Source: Chloroflexia bacterium
Lineage (GTDB): Bacteria > Chloroflexota > Chloroflexia > Thermomicrobiales > UBA6265
Assembly: GCA_013698495.1 (NCBI GenBank)
Contig: JACCUV010000238.1
Span: 1-7,262 of the forward strand
Direction: 5' to 3'
DNA length: 7,262 nucleotides
Position numbers and translations under genes: made by a program. Positions 6,256 to 7,262 of this stretch are shown in pieces (the stretch's first letter is position 1; every line of letters starts with the position of its first letter). The notes below the pieces were generated by a model. That model saw only the letters and a list, made by a program, of their open reading frames with translations. It was not told where the DNA came from and did not search any database.

Positions 6256-6277
6256 AACAAGTTGAGCCAAGCTTGTT
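6256..6277. repeat. Inverted repeat AACAAG/CTTGTT
   Basis: Perfect 6-bp arms at 6256-6261 and 6272-6277 flank a 10-base spacer. The geometry, two short arms and a spacer, resembles a recombinase or dimeric regulator site, but at this length chance is a fair alternative. Confidence 0.35.
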
Positions 6278-6351
6278 ATGCCCGCAAATGCCGACTGGGC
6301 AGGGTCCCTATCCAGCGAACGCTTTGGCGGGTCGGAATCGGGCCACCGAGA

Positions 6352-6924
6352 TCAGCGCTCGGGTCGCCGATTCCGAATGAACGAAGCGTGACCCTCGGCG
6401 AGCACGCCGTCCCAATCTTGACGAACGGGTTCGGCGCCCAGTTCTTCTATCGCGAATCGCACGATTGCTTCAATCGAAACTCGCCCGGTTGGAATGTGCC
6501 TCCCGCTGAGCGTATCGGGCAAGAATGGTCCGTTCGGATCAACCAGCCCACTTCCGATGTGAAGATGAGGAAAGCGACGCTGTCCGGGATCGCGCGTCTC
6601 TGGTGTCCAGTGCCAAGTAAAGGGCTTCGACCCGTCCATCGTGGCGAACTGGTACCAGTATTGGATCGTCGTGGCCCTATATTGTCCACGCTCGACAGGA
6701 TTGTCATCAATGATTCGAAACTTTTGTCCGGCGGAGAACACAACTCCAGGAGAACTTCGAAGAGACACAGGTTCCCCGTCGTTGAGCGGGAGTGTATAGG
6801 TTTTGTTGATCTGAGGCAGGTGAGGGAGTCGACCAACAAAGCGGCTGTGGGTGATACACCCCACAGCCGACTGCATTGTTTCGAAGTAGCTCCGATACGC
6901 CTCATACGGCGTAATAGGAGCCAC
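6352..6924 (-). CDS. Histidine-motif hypothetical protein, possible toxin-like partner
   Basis: A 190-residue protein I cannot place in a characterised family. Its first half is beta-rich and basic. From residue 82 it shows a run of likely conserved elements: YRATTIQYWYQF (82-93), HW at 105-106, PHLHIG at 119-124, HIPTGRVS at 143-150, a helix IEAIVRFAIEELG (151-163), and Asp170-Trp171. His105, His120, His122 and His143 could form a metal or hydrolytic centre, which is inference. The last residues are Arg-rich. The start is GTG 6924, two bases after the stop of the 78-residue gene. GGAAG (complement of 6932-6936) lies 7 bases upstream; an AGGAG directly abutting the GTG is too close to serve it. 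The close pairing with a small basic gene suggests a toxin-antitoxin-like or accessory cassette. No signal peptide or membrane segment is seen. Confidence 0.7.
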   Translation of the reverse strand: MAPITPYEAYRSYFETMQSAVGCITHSRFVGRLPHLPQINKTYTLPLNDGEPVSLRSSPGVVFSAGQKFRIIDDNPVERGQYRATTIQYWYQFATMDGSKPFTWHWTPETRDPGQRRFPHLHIGSGLVDPNGPFLPDTLSGRHIPTGRVSIEAIVRFAIEELGAEPVRQDWDGVLAEGHASFIRNRRPER

Positions 6925-6929
6925 TCCTA
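6915..6929 (-). promoter_or_regulatory. Hairpin covering stop and start codons between the two cassette genes
   Basis: TAGGAG (6915-6920) and CTCCTA (6924-6929) form a perfect 6-bp stem around a 3-base loop. In the minus-strand transcript the first gene's TAG stop is in the 5' arm, and the GTG start of the second gene spans the end of that arm and the loop. Ribosomes finishing the first gene would open the stem, so it could enforce translational coupling. A 3-base loop is tight and the stem is short, so its stability is uncertain. Confidence 0.4.
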
Positions 6930-7163
6930 ATCTTCCGCAAGCTGGATCAGAAACGAAACACGCGTCACCTCAGGATGGTCGTTGTCGGTGAGTTCACCCG
7001 AGCGGTACTTGTCCCGAAACTCGGGGCCGCTCATCCCGAGGTACTTGCGAGCCTGGCGGTCGAGCAGCTCCACGCCTTCCTCTTTGGTGATCCATTTCGA
7101 TTGGGGCGGGCGGTATGTTTCCGGGCGGGAACCGCGCCGCGTCCGCCGGTTGGTGGTGACCAT
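6927..7163 (-). CDS. Small basic hypothetical protein, possible antitoxin-like partner
   Basis: A 78-residue protein, first gene of the two-gene cassette. It has a strongly basic, proline-containing N-terminus (residues 1-23), then a predicted helical core, EEGVELLDRQARKYLGMSG (28-46), followed by PEFRDKYRSGEL (47-58) and a short C-terminal hydrophobic strand (VTRVSFLIQL, 66-75). The core looks like a pattern I recall from small uncharacterised proteins encoded beside larger partners, but I cannot name a family. ATG 7163 has a strong SD, AGGAGG (complement of 7169-7174), at a 5-base spacing. It is two bases from the downstream gene, so the pair should be cotranscribed. Antitoxins often precede their toxins and can bind DNA through basic regions, which fits but is not proof. 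No known DNA-binding fold is evident. Confidence 0.75.
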   Translation of the reverse strand: MVTTNRRTRRGSRPETYRPPQSKWITKEEGVELLDRQARKYLGMSGPEFRDKYRSGELTDNDHPEVTRVSFLIQLAED

Positions 7164-7254
7164 GGTCGCCTCCTCTCACTGCGTCAACTATATCAGGGCG
7201 CGGTTTGGAAGAGTAAAGGTACGCATTCAATACGTTCGTTACGGAGGTACGCAA
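7164..7254. promoter_or_regulatory. Probable divergent regulatory region with a 9-base direct repeat
   Basis: AGGTACGCA occurs at 7217-7225 and again at 7245-7253, 28 bases apart (start to start). On the minus strand TATAGT (complement of 7188-7193) is a possible -10 for the cassette, but no good -35 is visible. If the direct repeats bind a protein, they could control the cassette and the divergent gene at the right edge. Confidence 0.35.
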
Positions 7255-7262
7255 ATGGCCAG
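7255..7262 (+). CDS. Possible start of a divergent gene, cut by the window edge
   Basis: ATG at 7255-7257 is preceded by GGAGG (7243-7247) with a 7-base spacing, a good ribosome-binding arrangement, and nothing else explains the motif. Only two codons and a partial third are visible, so no product can be suggested. Confidence 0.35.

Larger units (their letters stand above)
5922..6351. other. 430-base stretch without a convincing gene, rich in palindromes
   Basis: Six-frame reading gives no DDE-transposase fragment and no protein of believable composition. The stretch separates the IS630-type ORF from the minus-strand cassette. It contains three notable inverted repeats, at 6143-6165, 6217-6246 and 6256-6277, the last two close together in the tail after the 190-residue gene. 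It may be eroded insertion-sequence DNA plus the 3' untranslated region of the cassette. Confidence 0.5.

Noticed and set aside
6202..6930. Plus-strand open frame of 242 codons opposite the 190-residue gene
   Set aside because: The minus-strand frame has the better signals: ordered His motifs, tight linkage to a gene with a strong SD, and sensible composition. The plus-strand frame lacks an SD and has no recognisable motif.
1..7262. CRISPR array, tRNA or rRNA genes
   Set aside because: I saw no regularly spaced direct repeats, and no tRNA T-loop and acceptor arrangement or rRNA-like conserved stretch on either strand.

Overview
The window is GC-rich (low-to-mid 60s percent by eye over most of its length) and bacterial in style: compact genes, clear Shine-Dalgarno (SD) sequences, some GTG starts and one tight operon. 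Gene content, an IS630-type helix-turn-helix ORF and small GC-rich hairpin repeats would fit a Chloroflexota/Thermomicrobia-like chromosome. That placement is an inference from style, not from a marker gene.

Left block (1-3917). A family S10 serine carboxypeptidase (99-1574) has an intact Ser-Asp-His triad and no signal peptide. After 118 bases comes a same-strand set: a Sir2 deacylase (1693-2499), a PaaI-type hotdog thioesterase (2507-2992) and a nucleoside 2-deoxyribosyltransferase-like protein (3018-3503). Gaps of 7 and 25 bases and an SD before each downstream gene suggest one operon touching NAD+, acyl-CoA and nucleosides. A 32-base element lies at 15-46 and, inverted, at 3759-3790 (30 of 32 bases identical), so it brackets all four genes. 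A different double-hairpin element lies at 3859-3894.

Middle block (3918-5295). An unrecognised 247-residue protein on the minus strand (3918-4661) diverges from a tetrameric-type cytidine deaminase (4825-5295) across a 163-base intergenic region. The deaminase and the deoxyribosyltransferase-like protein could both serve nucleoside salvage.

Right block (5296-7262) looks accessory. It holds an isolated IS630-type helix-turn-helix ORF without a DDE partner (5457-5921), then about 430 bases without a convincing gene but with several palindromes. On the minus strand follows a two-gene cassette: a 78-residue protein (6927-7163) and a 190-residue histidine-motif protein (6352-6924), two bases apart, with the second gene's GTG start inside a small perfect hairpin. 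The arrangement resembles a toxin-antitoxin pair, but I recognise no characterised family. The cassette is visibly less GC-rich than the left block. At the right edge a well-spaced SD and ATG at 7255 suggest the first codons of a divergent plus-strand gene.

The items most worth following are the inverted repeat pair around the four-gene block, the Sir2/hotdog/deoxyribosyltransferase operon, and the two-gene cassette with its start-codon hairpin.
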